The notes under the pieces are model-generated. The model was not told the DNA's origin, ran no database searches, and saw only the letters and a program-made list of their open reading frames with translations. The translations under genes were made by a program, and so were the position numbers. This document shows, one piece after another, positions 1 to 8,054 of a DNA stretch of 64,000 bases (positions within the stretch are counted from its first letter, which is position 1; each line of letters starts with the position of its first letter). Origin of the DNA: CAIKMD01 sp963803265 (GTDB lineage Bacteria > Pseudomonadota > Alphaproteobacteria > ATCC43930 > CGMCC-115725); contig CAWDLZ010000029.1 in the NCBI GenBank assembly GCA_963803265.1, positions 62,001 to 126,000 on the forward strand. The letters are read 5' to 3'.

Positions 1-1503
1 GAGTCTTCCGGTGCCGACCCAGCTCAGTGCCAAGCCTTCGGCGCGCAGGTAGTATTGGAACATCCAATTATAAGTCGAAGGCCGGGTGTAGTAGATCATC
101 CAAACCGAGGAGAGATTGGCGACCTGAACCGGCAACCCGGCGTCGCTGAGACGCCGGTTCAGCGCGGTGGCCCGCCGGTCCCAAGTCGCGTCGAGATCGC
201 GGTACAGGGCGCCGATCGCGGGCTCATCAAGCGCGCGCAAGAATTCATTCATCGCCGCCATGACATAAGGATGCGAATTGAACGTACCGCGCGCGAAGCA
301 GATGTCGGCCGGCCGATCCTCGCGGAAGCGCTTCATGAGATGCCTGCGGCCGCAAACGGCGCCGATAGGCAGACCGCCGCCCAGCGTCTTGCCATAGGTG
401 ACCAGGTCGGCTTGGACGCCGTAATATTCTTGTGCACCTCCCGGCGCGAGCCGGAAGCCAAGGAATACTTCGTCGAAAATCAAGACGATGCCGCGCTCGG
501 TGCAGACATCGCGGAGTTGCTTCAGCCATTCGATATAGGCCACGCGGTCGAGATGCGGCTTCCGCGCGCTGTCTATGAGGGTCGAGTCGGTGGGCGCTGC
601 GCAATTCGGATGCAAGGCCTGCAACGGGTTGATCAGCACGCAGGCAATGTCGCGTCGCCGGCGCAGCACGCGGAGCGAGTCCTCGGACATTTCCTTGAGC
701 GTGTATGTTTCATGGGCCGGCATCGGATTGCCGACGCCGGGCTGCACTTCGCCCCACCAGCCATGATAGGCGCCGCAAAAGCGCACCAGGTGCGTTCGCC
801 TGGTATGATAGCGCGCAAGCGTCACGGCCTGCATCACGGCTTCCGTTCCGGACATGTGAAACGAAACCTCGTCCATCCCCGATATGCGCGTGAGCCTTCT
901 CGCGTTATCGGCAACGACGGGATGGTAGGAGCCCAACACCGGACCGAGGGCGCGAACGCGCTCGCGACCTCGATCGATGCACTCCTTGTAGAAATCGTAA
1001 CCGAAAAGGTTCACGCCGTAGGAACCGGTAAGATCGTAACAAGAGTTTCCATCGAGATCGGTTGTCGTGACGCCGGACGACGATTCGAGAAAGGCGCCGA
1101 CCGGCAGGTGGCTGCGCGCGAACCGACTGAATTGAAACGGCACGCGGTAGGCCTCGGTAAACCGCAAATCCGAGATGAGGTCGGTGGCTTCCGCCGTCAG
1201 CCCCAGCGTACGGGCGTATCGTGTCCGATAGAGATCGGCGAGCCGCCCAAAATCGGCGCGCCGTTGCGCGACGACGGCATCCGGCGCGCCATCGGCCTTG
1301 AAGAATTGCATTTCGTCGTACTGGTAGAACGGCACCAGCGACGCCACTTGCCGGGCGATGCGAGAATGCCCGGCGAGAGACGGGTGCTTGGCCTTCGACA
1401 GTTCGAGACGCGCCTTCAGTCTAATCGTTGACGCGGCCAAGACCAGGGCGCCCACCGCGAAAAAGGTTGCTGTCGTGATGGCCGTCTCCATTGCCGCAGT
1501 CAT
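1..1503 (-). CDS. Class III PLP aminotransferase with N-terminal membrane helix (3' end outside window)
   Basis: Fold-type I PLP enzyme resembling glutamate-1-semialdehyde aminomutase and other class III aminotransferases. The gene reads leftward from an ATG at 1503 with AAAGGAG eight bases upstream, and it runs off the window without a stop. Residues 5-30 form a hydrophobic helix, unusual for this soluble family, so the enzyme is probably membrane-anchored. The cofactor region is clear: SGTEAV and GAYHGWW bind PLP phosphate and ring, IFDEVFLGFR carries the ring-nitrogen Asp, and TYGKTLGGGLPIGA contains the Schiff-base Lys. It is divergent from a phosphatidylserine decarboxylase gene and sits beside lipid glycosyltransferase genes, so an amino-lipid or lipid-precursor substrate is inferred. 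A true HemL role is unlikely given the membrane helix and the neighbours. Confidence 0.85.
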   Translation of the reverse strand, partial: MTAAMETAITTATFFAVGALVLAASTIRLKARLELSKAKHPSLAGHSRIARQVASLVPFYQYDEMQFFKADGAPDAVVAQRRADFGRLADLYRTRYARTLGLTAEATDLISDLRFTEAYRVPFQFSRFARSHLPVGAFLESSSGVTTTDLDGNSCYDLTGSYGVNLFGYDFYKECIDRGRERVRALGPVLGSYHPVVADNARRLTRISGMDEVSFHMSGTEAVMQAVTLARYHTRRTHLVRFCGAYHGWWGEVQPGVGNPMPAHETYTLKEMSEDSLRVLRRRRDIACVLINPLQALHPNCAAPTDSTLIDSARKPHLDRVAYIEWLKQLRDVCTERGIVLIFDEVFLGFRLAPGGAQEYYGVQADLVTYGKTLGGGLPIGAVCGRRHLMKRFREDRPADICFARGTFNSHPYVMAAMNEFLRALDEPAIGALYRDLDATWDRRATALNRRLSDAGLPVQVANLSSVWMIYYTRPSTYNWMFQYYLRAEGLALSWVGTGRL

Positions 1504-1526
1504 TACGCGATCTCCTTTACAAAAAG

Positions 1527-2393
1527 ATGACAACGCGATCGGAAGCTCGAAGAATCTCGCTCCCGGAGGAGGTAAACTTCCTGCTCACCAACCGCCTTCC
1601 GCGCCAGCTCGCGAATCGCTTTATCGGTTGGTTCAGTCAGATCGAGGATCCGCTATTGGCGCGGGCGTCGATCGGGATCTGGCGGCTGTTTAGCGATCTC
1701 GACCTGAGCGATTCGCGAGAGCAACGCTTCGATAGCCTGCACGCGTGCTTCACGAGGGAACTAAAGGCGGGCGCGCGCCCCGTCGACCCCGATCCGTCTG
1801 TTATGACCAGTCCATGCGATGCGATCGTCGGTGCGTCGGGACCTATTCGTGGGGACGAGGTGATCCAGGCTAAGGGATTTCCCTACAAGCTACAAGAATT
1901 GTTGGTAGATCCCCAGCTCGTCGATTACTACCGCGATGGTCAATACGTCACGCTGCGTCTGACTTCAAGCATGTACCACCGCTTCCACGCGCCCTATGAT
2001 TGCACCGTCGACAAAGTTACGTATATCGCCGGCGACACGTGGAACGTCAACCCGATCGCGCTCAAGCGCGTCGCCAAATTGTTCTGCAAGAACGAGCGCG
2101 CTATCCTTCGCACCGTGCTCGGCGGAGCGGGCGAAATCGTGACGCTGGTGCCGGTGGCCGCAATCCTTGTTGCCAGTATCCGGCTCCACTTCCTCGACAT
2201 TGTCCTTAGCGGGCAGTATCGAGGGGCGACCGAAATCCCTTGCGAAGCCGCCTTCAAAAAAGGTCAGGAGATGGGTTGGTTCCAACATGGCTCGACCATC
2301 ATCGTTTTTGCTCCAAAGGGTTTCACCCTCTGCGACGCGGTGCGGGAAGGCGCCACGGTTCGCATGGGAAGGCCTCTGATGCGGCTGCCATGA
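1527..2393 (+). CDS. psd: Phosphatidylserine decarboxylase family protein
   Basis: Pyruvoyl-dependent decarboxylase that turns phosphatidylserine, or a related serine-headed lipid, into the ethanolamine form at the inner membrane. About 288 residues. The self-processing features are visible: Asp in SPCDAIVGA, His in MYHRFHAP, and the GST cleavage site in WFQHGSTIIVFAP near the C-terminus, where cleavage leaves the Ser as the pyruvoyl group. The ATG at 1527 is preferred. An in-frame TTG at 1491 would overlap the divergent aminotransferase gene. With the ATG start only 23 bp separate the two divergent starts, so promoters must lie inside one or both genes. It is followed 31 bp downstream by a glycosyltransferase gene. 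It may be the cell's main Psd or a paralogue dedicated to this locus. Confidence 0.88.
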   Translation: MTTRSEARRISLPEEVNFLLTNRLPRQLANRFIGWFSQIEDPLLARASIGIWRLFSDLDLSDSREQRFDSLHACFTRELKAGARPVDPDPSVMTSPCDAIVGASGPIRGDEVIQAKGFPYKLQELLVDPQLVDYYRDGQYVTLRLTSSMYHRFHAPYDCTVDKVTYIAGDTWNVNPIALKRVAKLFCKNERAILRTVLGGAGEIVTLVPVAAILVASIRLHFLDIVLSGQYRGATEIPCEAAFKKGQEMGWFQHGSTIIVFAPKGFTLCDAVREGATVRMGRPLMRLP

Positions 2394-2424
2394 AATCCCG
2401 TGAAATTGTAATCGGCCCGCCGCG

Positions 2425-3433
2425 ATGAGAATACTGATAGCGACCGATGCGTGGCGCCCGCAGGTCAACGGCGTCGTGCGAACCCTGGAGTCTCTCGCCG
2501 CCGTTGCCCGAACGCTTGGCGTCGAGATTGAATTTTTGACGCCGGAAGGGTTCCCTTCATTCGCCTTGCCGACCTACTCGAGTATCCGCTGCGCCGTACC
2601 AAACCGGCGTGAAATTGCGCGTCGGATCGCCGAGGCAGCGCCAGACTGCCTGCACATAGCCACGGAAGGACCGATCGGGCATATGGTGCGGCGCCAATGT
2701 CTTCGCCAGGGACTTTCGTTCACGACCAGCTATATGACGCGCTTTCCGGAGTATATTTCCGCACGGCTACCGATCCCTGAATCGTGGAGCTATGCGGCTC
2801 TGCGCCGCTTTCATGGGGCTGCCAAGGCTACGATGGTCTCTACGCCATCCTTGATGAACGAGCTAAGCAGTCGCGGATTCAAGAATCTCGTAATGTGGAC
2901 CAGAGGGGTTGACACCGATCTATTCAAGCCTGAGCGCGCCGCGAGGCTCGATCTGCCCCGCCCGATCTTCGCCAGCGTCGGACGCGTCGCGGTGGAGAAA
3001 AATTTGGCGGCATTTTTGGCGCTCGACTTGCCCGGATCAAAGATCGTCATCGGAGATGGCCCGCAATCGGCCGAGCTGCAACGCCGGTTTCCGAAGGCCC
3101 ATTTTCTCGGCCTTCTCGAGGGCGAAGCTCTTGCCGCATCGCTCGCGGCGGCAGACGTATTCGTGTTTCCGAGTTCGAACCGATACCTACGGCGTGGTCC
3201 AGCTCGAGGCGCTGGCGTCCGGCGTTCCTGTCGCGGCCTACCCCGTGACCGGACCGAAGGACGTAATCGGCGACAATCCCATCGGGGTGCTTGACGAGGA
3301 TCTAGGCGCGGCTTGCCTCAAGGCTTTGACGATTTCACGTGAGGCTTGCCGCGCCTTCGCGCTGACGCGGTCGTGGGAGAGCAGCGCACGGGAATTTATT
3401 TCGCAGTGTCGGCCCTGCCGAGAGAACGCGTGA
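2425..3433 (+). CDS. GT4 glycosyltransferase (lipid sugar transferase), frameshifted
   Basis: GT-B fold retaining glycosyltransferase of the SqdX/PimB/alpha-mannosyltransferase type, expected to move a hexose from a nucleotide sugar onto a membrane lipid. The N-terminal acceptor domain begins MRILIATDAWRPQVNGVV, the typical GT4 opening. The donor domain has SVGRVAVEKNL and, after the break, TDTYGVVQLEALASG with the conserved donor-site Glu. The frame is lost at about 3174-3175, where AGTTCG should be AGTCG; removing one T restores FPSRTDTYG and gives a normal protein of about 336 residues. The end overlaps the convergent UPF0104 gene by 38 bp. In many alphaproteobacteria such a GT4 gene lies near an LpxH-like phosphoesterase gene, as here. 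Confidence 0.82.
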
Positions 3434-4361
3434 TTTCCGACCCCACCAACAGCGTGGACGCGACGACGAGAGGTAGAAGAAAGTAGATCGCCCGATACGC
3501 GAGCAGCGCCGCCAGGAGCGCGCCCGTCGGCCCCACCGCTCCGATGCTGTAGAGAAGCGCTGCCTCGAAGACGCCGAGGCCGCCGGGGGCGTGGCTCAGA
3601 ACGCCGAGGCCGAGAGCCGCTGCGTAGATGGTGGCGAAGGCCACGAAGTCGATGCCGATTGCCGGAAGCAGCACCCAAAGCGATGTCGCGGCGGCGACGA
3701 CATCGATCATGGTGATACCGAGCTGGACGAGAACAAGCCGGGAGCTGGGCAGCTCGATGCGCAACGGGCCGACGCGGAGCGGCATTCGCCCGGTCGCACA
3801 AAAGACTATCAAGGCCGCCGTAAGCCCCAACACGAGGCCGGCCGCGCCGCCGAGCGGCAGCGGCGACATAGCCAATAGTTGCGCGATCTCCCGAGTGCGG
3901 ATCGCGAGCCCAAGGGCAGTCGTCGTGGCCACGCCGATGCCGAAGGCCGCCGCGATGAAGATCGTGACCCGCGCAATCTGCCGCGGGGAGAGGCCGGCGG
4001 CGGCATAAAGGCGATATCGGACGGCGCCACCGGACAACGAGCCGAAACCGATGGCGTTGCCGAGCGAAGAGCCGCAGAACGATGCCAATAGCGTTGCCGG
4101 CAGCGAGGGCTTGGCGCCGGCGTAGCGCAGGCCCACGAGATCGCCCGCGAAGACCGCGGCGTAGCTTGCGACAGTGGCGCCGAGCGCCGCGATGATGGTT
4201 CGCAGAGGCATCGACCGCAAGGTTCCGGCGAGCGCGTGAAAGCTGACCTCTCGCGTCATCTCGTGAAGCGCGACGAAGACGAGGCCTCCGATGATCAGGA
4301 CCGATGAGAAAATAAGCATGCTGCGGAAGCTCGCAGCCCTTTCGCCGCGGTTCCACTGCAT
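3396..4361 (-). CDS. UPF0104 / LPG-synthase-type integral membrane protein
   Basis: Polytopic inner-membrane protein of about 321 residues with roughly eight hydrophobic helices, matching the transmembrane half of lysylphosphatidylglycerol synthases (UPF0104; HpnL and the MprF flippase domain belong here). Family-like motifs include GNAIGFGSLSGGAVRYRLY and SHAPGGLGVFEAALLY. No aminoacyl-transferase domain is attached, so lipid translocation or binding is more likely than lysinylation. The start at ATG 4361 (MQWNRGERAA) is chosen because the in-frame extension to 4613 is basic, low-complexity and overlaps the GT21 gene. It lies 97 bp downstream of the GT21 gene, probably in one operon with it and the phosphoesterase gene. 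Confidence 0.8.
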   Translation of the reverse strand: MQWNRGERAASFRSMLIFSSVLIIGGLVFVALHEMTREVSFHALAGTLRSMPLRTIIAALGATVASYAAVFAGDLVGLRYAGAKPSLPATLLASFCGSSLGNAIGFGSLSGGAVRYRLYAAAGLSPRQIARVTIFIAAAFGIGVATTTALGLAIRTREIAQLLAMSPLPLGGAAGLVLGLTAALIVFCATGRMPLRVGPLRIELPSSRLVLVQLGITMIDVVAAATSLWVLLPAIGIDFVAFATIYAAALGLGVLSHAPGGLGVFEAALLYSIGAVGPTGALLAALLAYRAIYFLLPLVVASTLLVGSEITRSLGRADTAK

Positions 4362-4458
4362 TCCCGCTGGCTCTCCAACCGCGCCCGCCAGTTCCTTGCT
4401 GGCTCGGTGCGGCCGCGATGTCAGCCGTCGCGTAGTGGAGCGGGTCAACCCGCCATTC

Positions 4459-5592
4459 TCACGACAGTTCCGCGCGCGTCGATGGCGGGCGCATCTCATT
4501 GCCTCGCCACACGAATTCGTCGCTAAGCCAAGCGTCGATCCAGAGCACGGGCAACAACAGGTCCCGGAGCAGAAACGCGAGCAGCGTCTGCAATGAGAGA
4601 TGCCAGCCTGCACGGCGCGCTAGCGCCGCTTCCGCTCCGAACCAGCCGGCCAACAGCACCGCGCCGACCGCCGCCGCGTTTAGGCCGTATGCGGCCGCCG
4701 CATAGGCTCCGGCAAGGACCGGAAAGGCGCTCCCGACAAGCAACTCGGGGACGAAGAAAAGGGGAAAGGTCATCCGCCTAAGCCTAGCCCAGCGCGATTG
4801 TCGCTTCCAGACTTCCGCCGCACTTCGGCGACCGAGCGGCTGCTCGAAGGGATTTTCGACGAGACGCACCCTGAGACCGGCCGCACGGATCAGCTTGGTC
4901 GCCGCCGCATCTTCGGCCATCTCGGCGCCGAGCGCCCGGATACCGCCGCCGCGCTCGACGATATCGCGACGAAACAGCATGCTCTTGCCCTGGGCGAAAC
5001 CGCAGCCGATCTGGTCCGCGGCATATTGCCACCGCGCCTGGAACGTATTGAGAAACGCGCATTCGAGCTCGGCCCAGAAGTTTGCCGGCTGCGATGCGAT
5101 CGGCATCGAGCAAACGAGACCGGTATCGCTGCGCCAGCCGGCCAGCAGCCGCTGAATATAATCGGGCGGCATCAGGACGTTACTGTCGGCAAGAATGATC
5201 CATTCGTGCCGCGCTGCGTCCCACCCCTTGATCACGTTGTTGAGCTTCGGGTTTGGGCTTCTACCGTCGGCGCCGATCAGCAGGCGGGCCGGCACCCGCG
5301 GATGCGCATGGATCAGCCGGCGCACGATCGGCGCGACGGGATCGTCGGCCCGCTCGAGACAGAAAATGATTTCGTAGTTCGGATAGTCCAGCCGGAAAGT
5401 GGAACCCAATGTCTCTTCAATGAAATTTTCGACTTTGCAGAGCGGGCGCACCAGCGTGACCGGGGGGGCGTCGTCGGGCGGACGCGGGCGCCGCGCGCGG
5501 ACGCGGCACTGCACGCCGGCAAGGGTCACGCTGGCGAGGTGAAGCGTCGTGGCGAAGACGCAGAGCCCTGCCGCCCAGGTCGCGAGAGTCAC
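4459..5592 (-). CDS. GT21 glycosyltransferase (ceramide/diacylglycerol glucosyltransferase type)
   Basis: GT-A inverting glycosyltransferase of family GT21, 377 residues, expected to add glucose or galactose to ceramide or diacylglycerol at the inner membrane. An N-terminal helix (residues 1-25) anchors it, and two or three C-terminal helices follow the catalytic domain. Signature residues are present: the D2 motif in ILADSNVLMPPDY, D3 in EMAEDAAATK, and RQSRW matching the (Q/R)XXRW motif. GT21 enzymes from Agrobacterium and Mesorhizobium make glucosylceramide or processive glycosyl-diacylglycerols (family knowledge). GTG start with AAAGGA about five bases upstream. It lies 32 bp after the phosphoesterase gene. 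The acceptor cannot be told from sequence; no serine palmitoyltransferase gene is visible nearby. Confidence 0.87.
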   Translation of the reverse strand: MTLATWAAGLCVFATTLHLASVTLAGVQCRVRARRPRPPDDAPPVTLVRPLCKVENFIEETLGSTFRLDYPNYEIIFCLERADDPVAPIVRRLIHAHPRVPARLLIGADGRSPNPKLNNVIKGWDAARHEWIILADSNVLMPPDYIQRLLAGWRSDTGLVCSMPIASQPANFWAELECAFLNTFQARWQYAADQIGCGFAQGKSMLFRRDIVERGGGIRALGAEMAEDAAATKLIRAAGLRVRLVENPFEQPLGRRSAAEVWKRQSRWARLRRMTFPLFFVPELLVGSAFPVLAGAYAAAAYGLNAAAVGAVLLAGWFGAEAALARRAGWHLSLQTLLAFLLRDLLLPVLWIDAWLSDEFVWRGNEMRPPSTRAELS

Positions 5593-5624
5593 TTAAATCC
5601 TTTCTGCACTGGCAAGGAGGATCC

Positions 5625-6437
5625 TCATGAATCCTCGTCGGCCAGCGCCAGCTCGCGCGGCGCCGGCGTGAGCGGATCGAGCGCGCGCAGCGACATCCAG
5701 TGCAGGATTTCGAGCCGGCCATCGACATGCTCGACCAGCGCGGTGCAGCTTTCGACCCAGTCGCCATCGTTGCAGTAGAGCACTTCGCCGATATGCCGCA
5801 TCTCGGCGTGATGGATGTGGCCGCACACGACTCCATCGACATCGCGCTCGCGGGCCGCGACGGCGATGGCGTTGGCGAAATCGTCGATGAACTGGACCGC
5901 GTTCTTGACCCGCGATTTGAGATAGGCGGAGAGCGACCAATAAGGATAGCCCAGCCGCCGCCGGACATGGTTGAAGACGGTGTTGAACATGAGCGCCAGC
6001 TCGTAGGCGCCATCGCCCAGATGAGCGAGCCAGCGCGCATAGCGCACGACACCGTCGAAGGCGTCGCCATGCATGACGAGCAGCCGCCTGCCGTCGGCGG
6101 TGACGTGGATCGCCTCGGGCAAGAGCAGCACGCCGCCCAACTGCAAGTCGGTGTAGTCGCGCAGCCACTCGTCGTGATTTCCGGGAATGTAGATCACCTT
6201 GGTGCCCTTGCGCGCCTTGCGCAGCACCTTCTGGATCACGTCGTTATGGCTCTGCGCCCAATACCAGGATTTGCGCATGCGCCAGCCGTCGACGATGTCG
6301 CCCACGAGGTAGAGAAATTCCGAGTCGGTGTGGCGCAGGAAATCCAGCAGGAAATGGGCCTTCGAGCCGCGCGTCCCGAGATGTAGGTCGGAAATCCAGA
6401 TCGCGCGATAGCTGGTGACCCCCGAGAAGTGGTTCAT
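5625..6437 (-). CDS. LpxH-like metallophosphoesterase (UDP-2,3-diacylglucosamine diphosphatase family)
   Basis: Calcineurin-type dinuclear metal phosphoesterase, 270 residues. All five metal-site blocks are visible: ISDLHLG, GDIVDGW, PGNHDE, MHGDAFD and GHIHHAE. The family is annotated as the lipid A enzyme hydrolysing UDP-2,3-diacylglucosamine to lipid X, but many alphaproteobacteria use LpxI for that step. Its placement with glycolipid glycosyltransferase genes suggests it may instead dephosphorylate a lipid intermediate, for example to supply diacylglycerol (inference). It is first in the leftward run with the GT21 and UPF0104 genes. Its ATG overlaps the stop of a 21-codon reading frame in an ATGA junction. 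Confidence 0.85.
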   Translation of the reverse strand: MNHFSGVTSYRAIWISDLHLGTRGSKAHFLLDFLRHTDSEFLYLVGDIVDGWRMRKSWYWAQSHNDVIQKVLRKARKGTKVIYIPGNHDEWLRDYTDLQLGGVLLLPEAIHVTADGRRLLVMHGDAFDGVVRYARWLAHLGDGAYELALMFNTVFNHVRRRLGYPYWSLSAYLKSRVKNAVQFIDDFANAIAVAARERDVDGVVCGHIHHAEMRHIGEVLYCNDGDWVESCTALVEHVDGRLEILHWMSLRALDPLTPAPRELALADEDS

Positions 6438-6499
6438 GTGGTTTCCAGGGCGCCGATCGCCGCGACCAGTCCCGGATATTTGTGAGCGAATTGCTGCAT
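6434..6499 (-). CDS. Possible 21-residue leader peptide coupled to the phosphoesterase gene
   Basis: A tiny reading frame, MQQFAHKYPGLVAAIGALET plus a final Thr, starts at ATG 6499. It is preceded by AAGGCGAG at ribosome-binding distance and ends in TGA overlapping the phosphoesterase ATG (ATGA). The arrangement is that of translational coupling. It could be a leader peptide controlling the lipid genes, a degraded gene end, or chance. No known family is recognised. Confidence 0.3.
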   Translation of the reverse strand: MQQFAHKYPGLVAAIGALETT

Positions 6500-6943
6500 T
6501 CGATTCTCGCCTTTCGTTTGTGGCGAGGATTGCGTATCAGCGGCCAATGACGGATTTATTCCGGTTCCAAGACCGCACGGTGACACGCCAGCGGAATCGA
6601 ACCCGGTTCCCTGACCCGGCTTGGCCCGTCCCGGACAGTTTGCTGTGCGGCGGAGTCGCTAATGTTTCGAATGCGTTTGCGGATATAGCCTATTATTCCT
6701 ACAGCATAATATCTGCTGACCGCCCTGCGACGCTCGCGCCTGCCTTGGTACTCGGGCGTGTTCAAGGCGCGATGTCGAACTCGTCGCTAAAGGCGCCTCC
6801 GTTCTTGTGTGAAAGCACGCGGAGGAGCTGTCCGCTGCGACCCAATGACGCGGATCGAATACGTGGATCGGATTCGTCGGACTGAGCCAGCGCGGAGTCG
6901 GCCGCGTGGTCGCGCCGCCTAAAAATCGGCTGGTCGGCCGCCC
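6500..6943. other. Intergenic region without a convincing gene
   Basis: About 440 bp between the copper chaperone gene and the phosphoesterase leader. Frames on both strands have no recognisable family, signal peptide or good ribosome-binding site. A short AT-rich inverted repeat, TATTAT-9 nt-ATAATA, lies near 6690-6715. It could belong to the promoter of the leftward lipid operon or to the end of the copper operon. No tRNA fold was found. Confidence 0.5.
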
Positions 6944-7453
6944 TCAATGCTGCATGCCCGGCATGTCGGACATTCCTGGCATGCTCTCCGAGTCGCCCGC
7001 CTTCATCGCCCCGACCTTTCCGATCGCGACCATGACTTGCTGCGCGCCGGCGTGATCGAATGTCAGAGTCAGTGGAACCTTGTCGCCAGCTTTCAGGGGC
7101 GCTTTCAATCCCATCAGCATGATGTGATCGTGCCCGGGCTCGAACACGACCGTCTTGCCTGGCTCGATGGTCACCGACGGCAAGGGGCGCATTTCCATCA
7201 CGTTGTTCACCATAATGGTCTCGTGCAATTGCACGCTGTTGGCGGCAGGCGTGCTGGCGGCGGTGAGTCGGTCGGGCGCGCTGCCGGTATTGGTGATCGA
7301 GAGATAGAACGCGCCGGTCTTGGCGTTACCGGGCGTGGCGCGGCCCCACGCCTGCTCGATGCGGATGCCGCCATTGTCGGCCCGCGCGACGCCGGCGCCG
7401 AGGGCGAGGGTCAACAACAATCCGGCAAGAACGTTCAGAATGGTCTTCGTCAT
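6944..7453 (-). CDS. Periplasmic Cu(I) chaperone, PCuAC family
   Basis: Exported copper chaperone of about 169 residues that delivers Cu(I) to the CuA centre of cytochrome oxidase, usually together with a Sco- or TlpA-type thiol reductant. A signal peptide (residues 1-25, ending GAGVARA) precedes a cupredoxin-like domain. Copper ligands are visible in LHETIMVNNVMEM and FEPGHDHIMLMG, matching the H(M)X10MX21HXM pattern. The tail MPGMSDMPGMQH adds a second Met/His copper-binding stretch. The ATG at 7453 is chosen over an upstream in-frame one because AGGAGAG sits six bases before it. It is last in the DUF2946-OMP-tlpA-PCuAC operon. Confidence 0.93.
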   Translation of the reverse strand: MTKTILNVLAGLLLTLALGAGVARADNGGIRIEQAWGRATPGNAKTGAFYLSITNTGSAPDRLTAASTPAANSVQLHETIMVNNVMEMRPLPSVTIEPGKTVVFEPGHDHIMLMGLKAPLKAGDKVPLTLTFDHAGAQQVMVAIGKVGAMKAGDSESMPGMSDMPGMQH

Positions 7454-7510
7454 GCTCACTCTCCTCTTGTCAAACGAATGCACATGTTCGGTTATGTGCG
7501 AGCTTCACCT

Positions 7511-8038
7511 TCACGATCCGCCGTGATTGACGGGCAGGAGCGGCGTCGCGGCCTGCTCGAGCGAGGCTTCCGTGATTTCGATCTTGTCGGGCGTCATGAC
7601 TGCACGCACCATGCCTGCCGGATCGATGATATAGGTAATGGGCAAGGCCGCCGGCTTGCCGAAGCCGTTCGCCTTGGCGTCGCTGAGCATGGCGGCGGGA
7701 TAGGCGAAGGCCTGCATCACCTTGACGGCATCGCCACGGTCGCGGGGCCGGTCGGCGCTGATGCCGATTACATCGAGGCCCTGGGCATGATATTTCCGAT
7801 AGAACGCGTCGAGCGCTGGCATCTCCTGGCGGCAAGGCACGCACCACGTCGCCCAGAAATTGACCACGACGACCTTGCCGCGCAATGCGCCAAGGTCGAA
7901 GCTGCCGCCGTCCAATTGCATCGCGGTTAGCGATGGCGCCGGCTGCCCGACTTCCGCGGCTCCCAATGCAAAACCAGACGCGAGGACGAGCGCGATGAAG
8001 CCCGCCGTCACCGGTACAAACGACAGTATTCTGCGCAT
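7511..8038 (-). CDS. TlpA-like periplasmic thioredoxin
   Basis: Membrane-tethered or exported thiol-disulfide oxidoreductase of 175 residues. The N-terminus is a signal anchor (residues 1-27). The thioredoxin fold carries the redox motif WATWCVPCRQEMP and the cis-Pro loop ALPITYIIDPAG. TlpA-family proteins reduce the Cu-site cysteines of cytochrome oxidase subunit II or its chaperones (family knowledge), consistent with the PCuAC gene directly downstream. It lies 17 bp after the outer-membrane protein gene, so co-transcription is likely. Confidence 0.88.
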   Translation of the reverse strand: MRRILSFVPVTAGFIALVLASGFALGAAEVGQPAPSLTAMQLDGGSFDLGALRGKVVVVNFWATWCVPCRQEMPALDAFYRKYHAQGLDVIGISADRPRDRGDAVKVMQAFAYPAAMLSDAKANGFGKPAALPITYIIDPAGMVRAVMTPDKIEITEASLEQAATPLLPVNHGGS

Positions 8039-8054
8039 GGGACCTCGCTATCGC

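Noticed and set aside
55..1431. Long plus-strand open frame of 458 codons at the left end
   Set aside because: It is the antisense shadow of the class III aminotransferase gene; the minus strand has a full set of PLP motifs and a good ribosome-binding site.
6585..6625. tRNA-like string with AATCGAACCCGG
   Set aside because: No acceptor or anticodon stem can be formed around it.
6415..6885. 156-codon plus-strand frame in the gap before the copper operon
   Set aside because: Low-complexity, no family resemblance, no clear ribosome-binding site, and it overlaps the phosphoesterase start.
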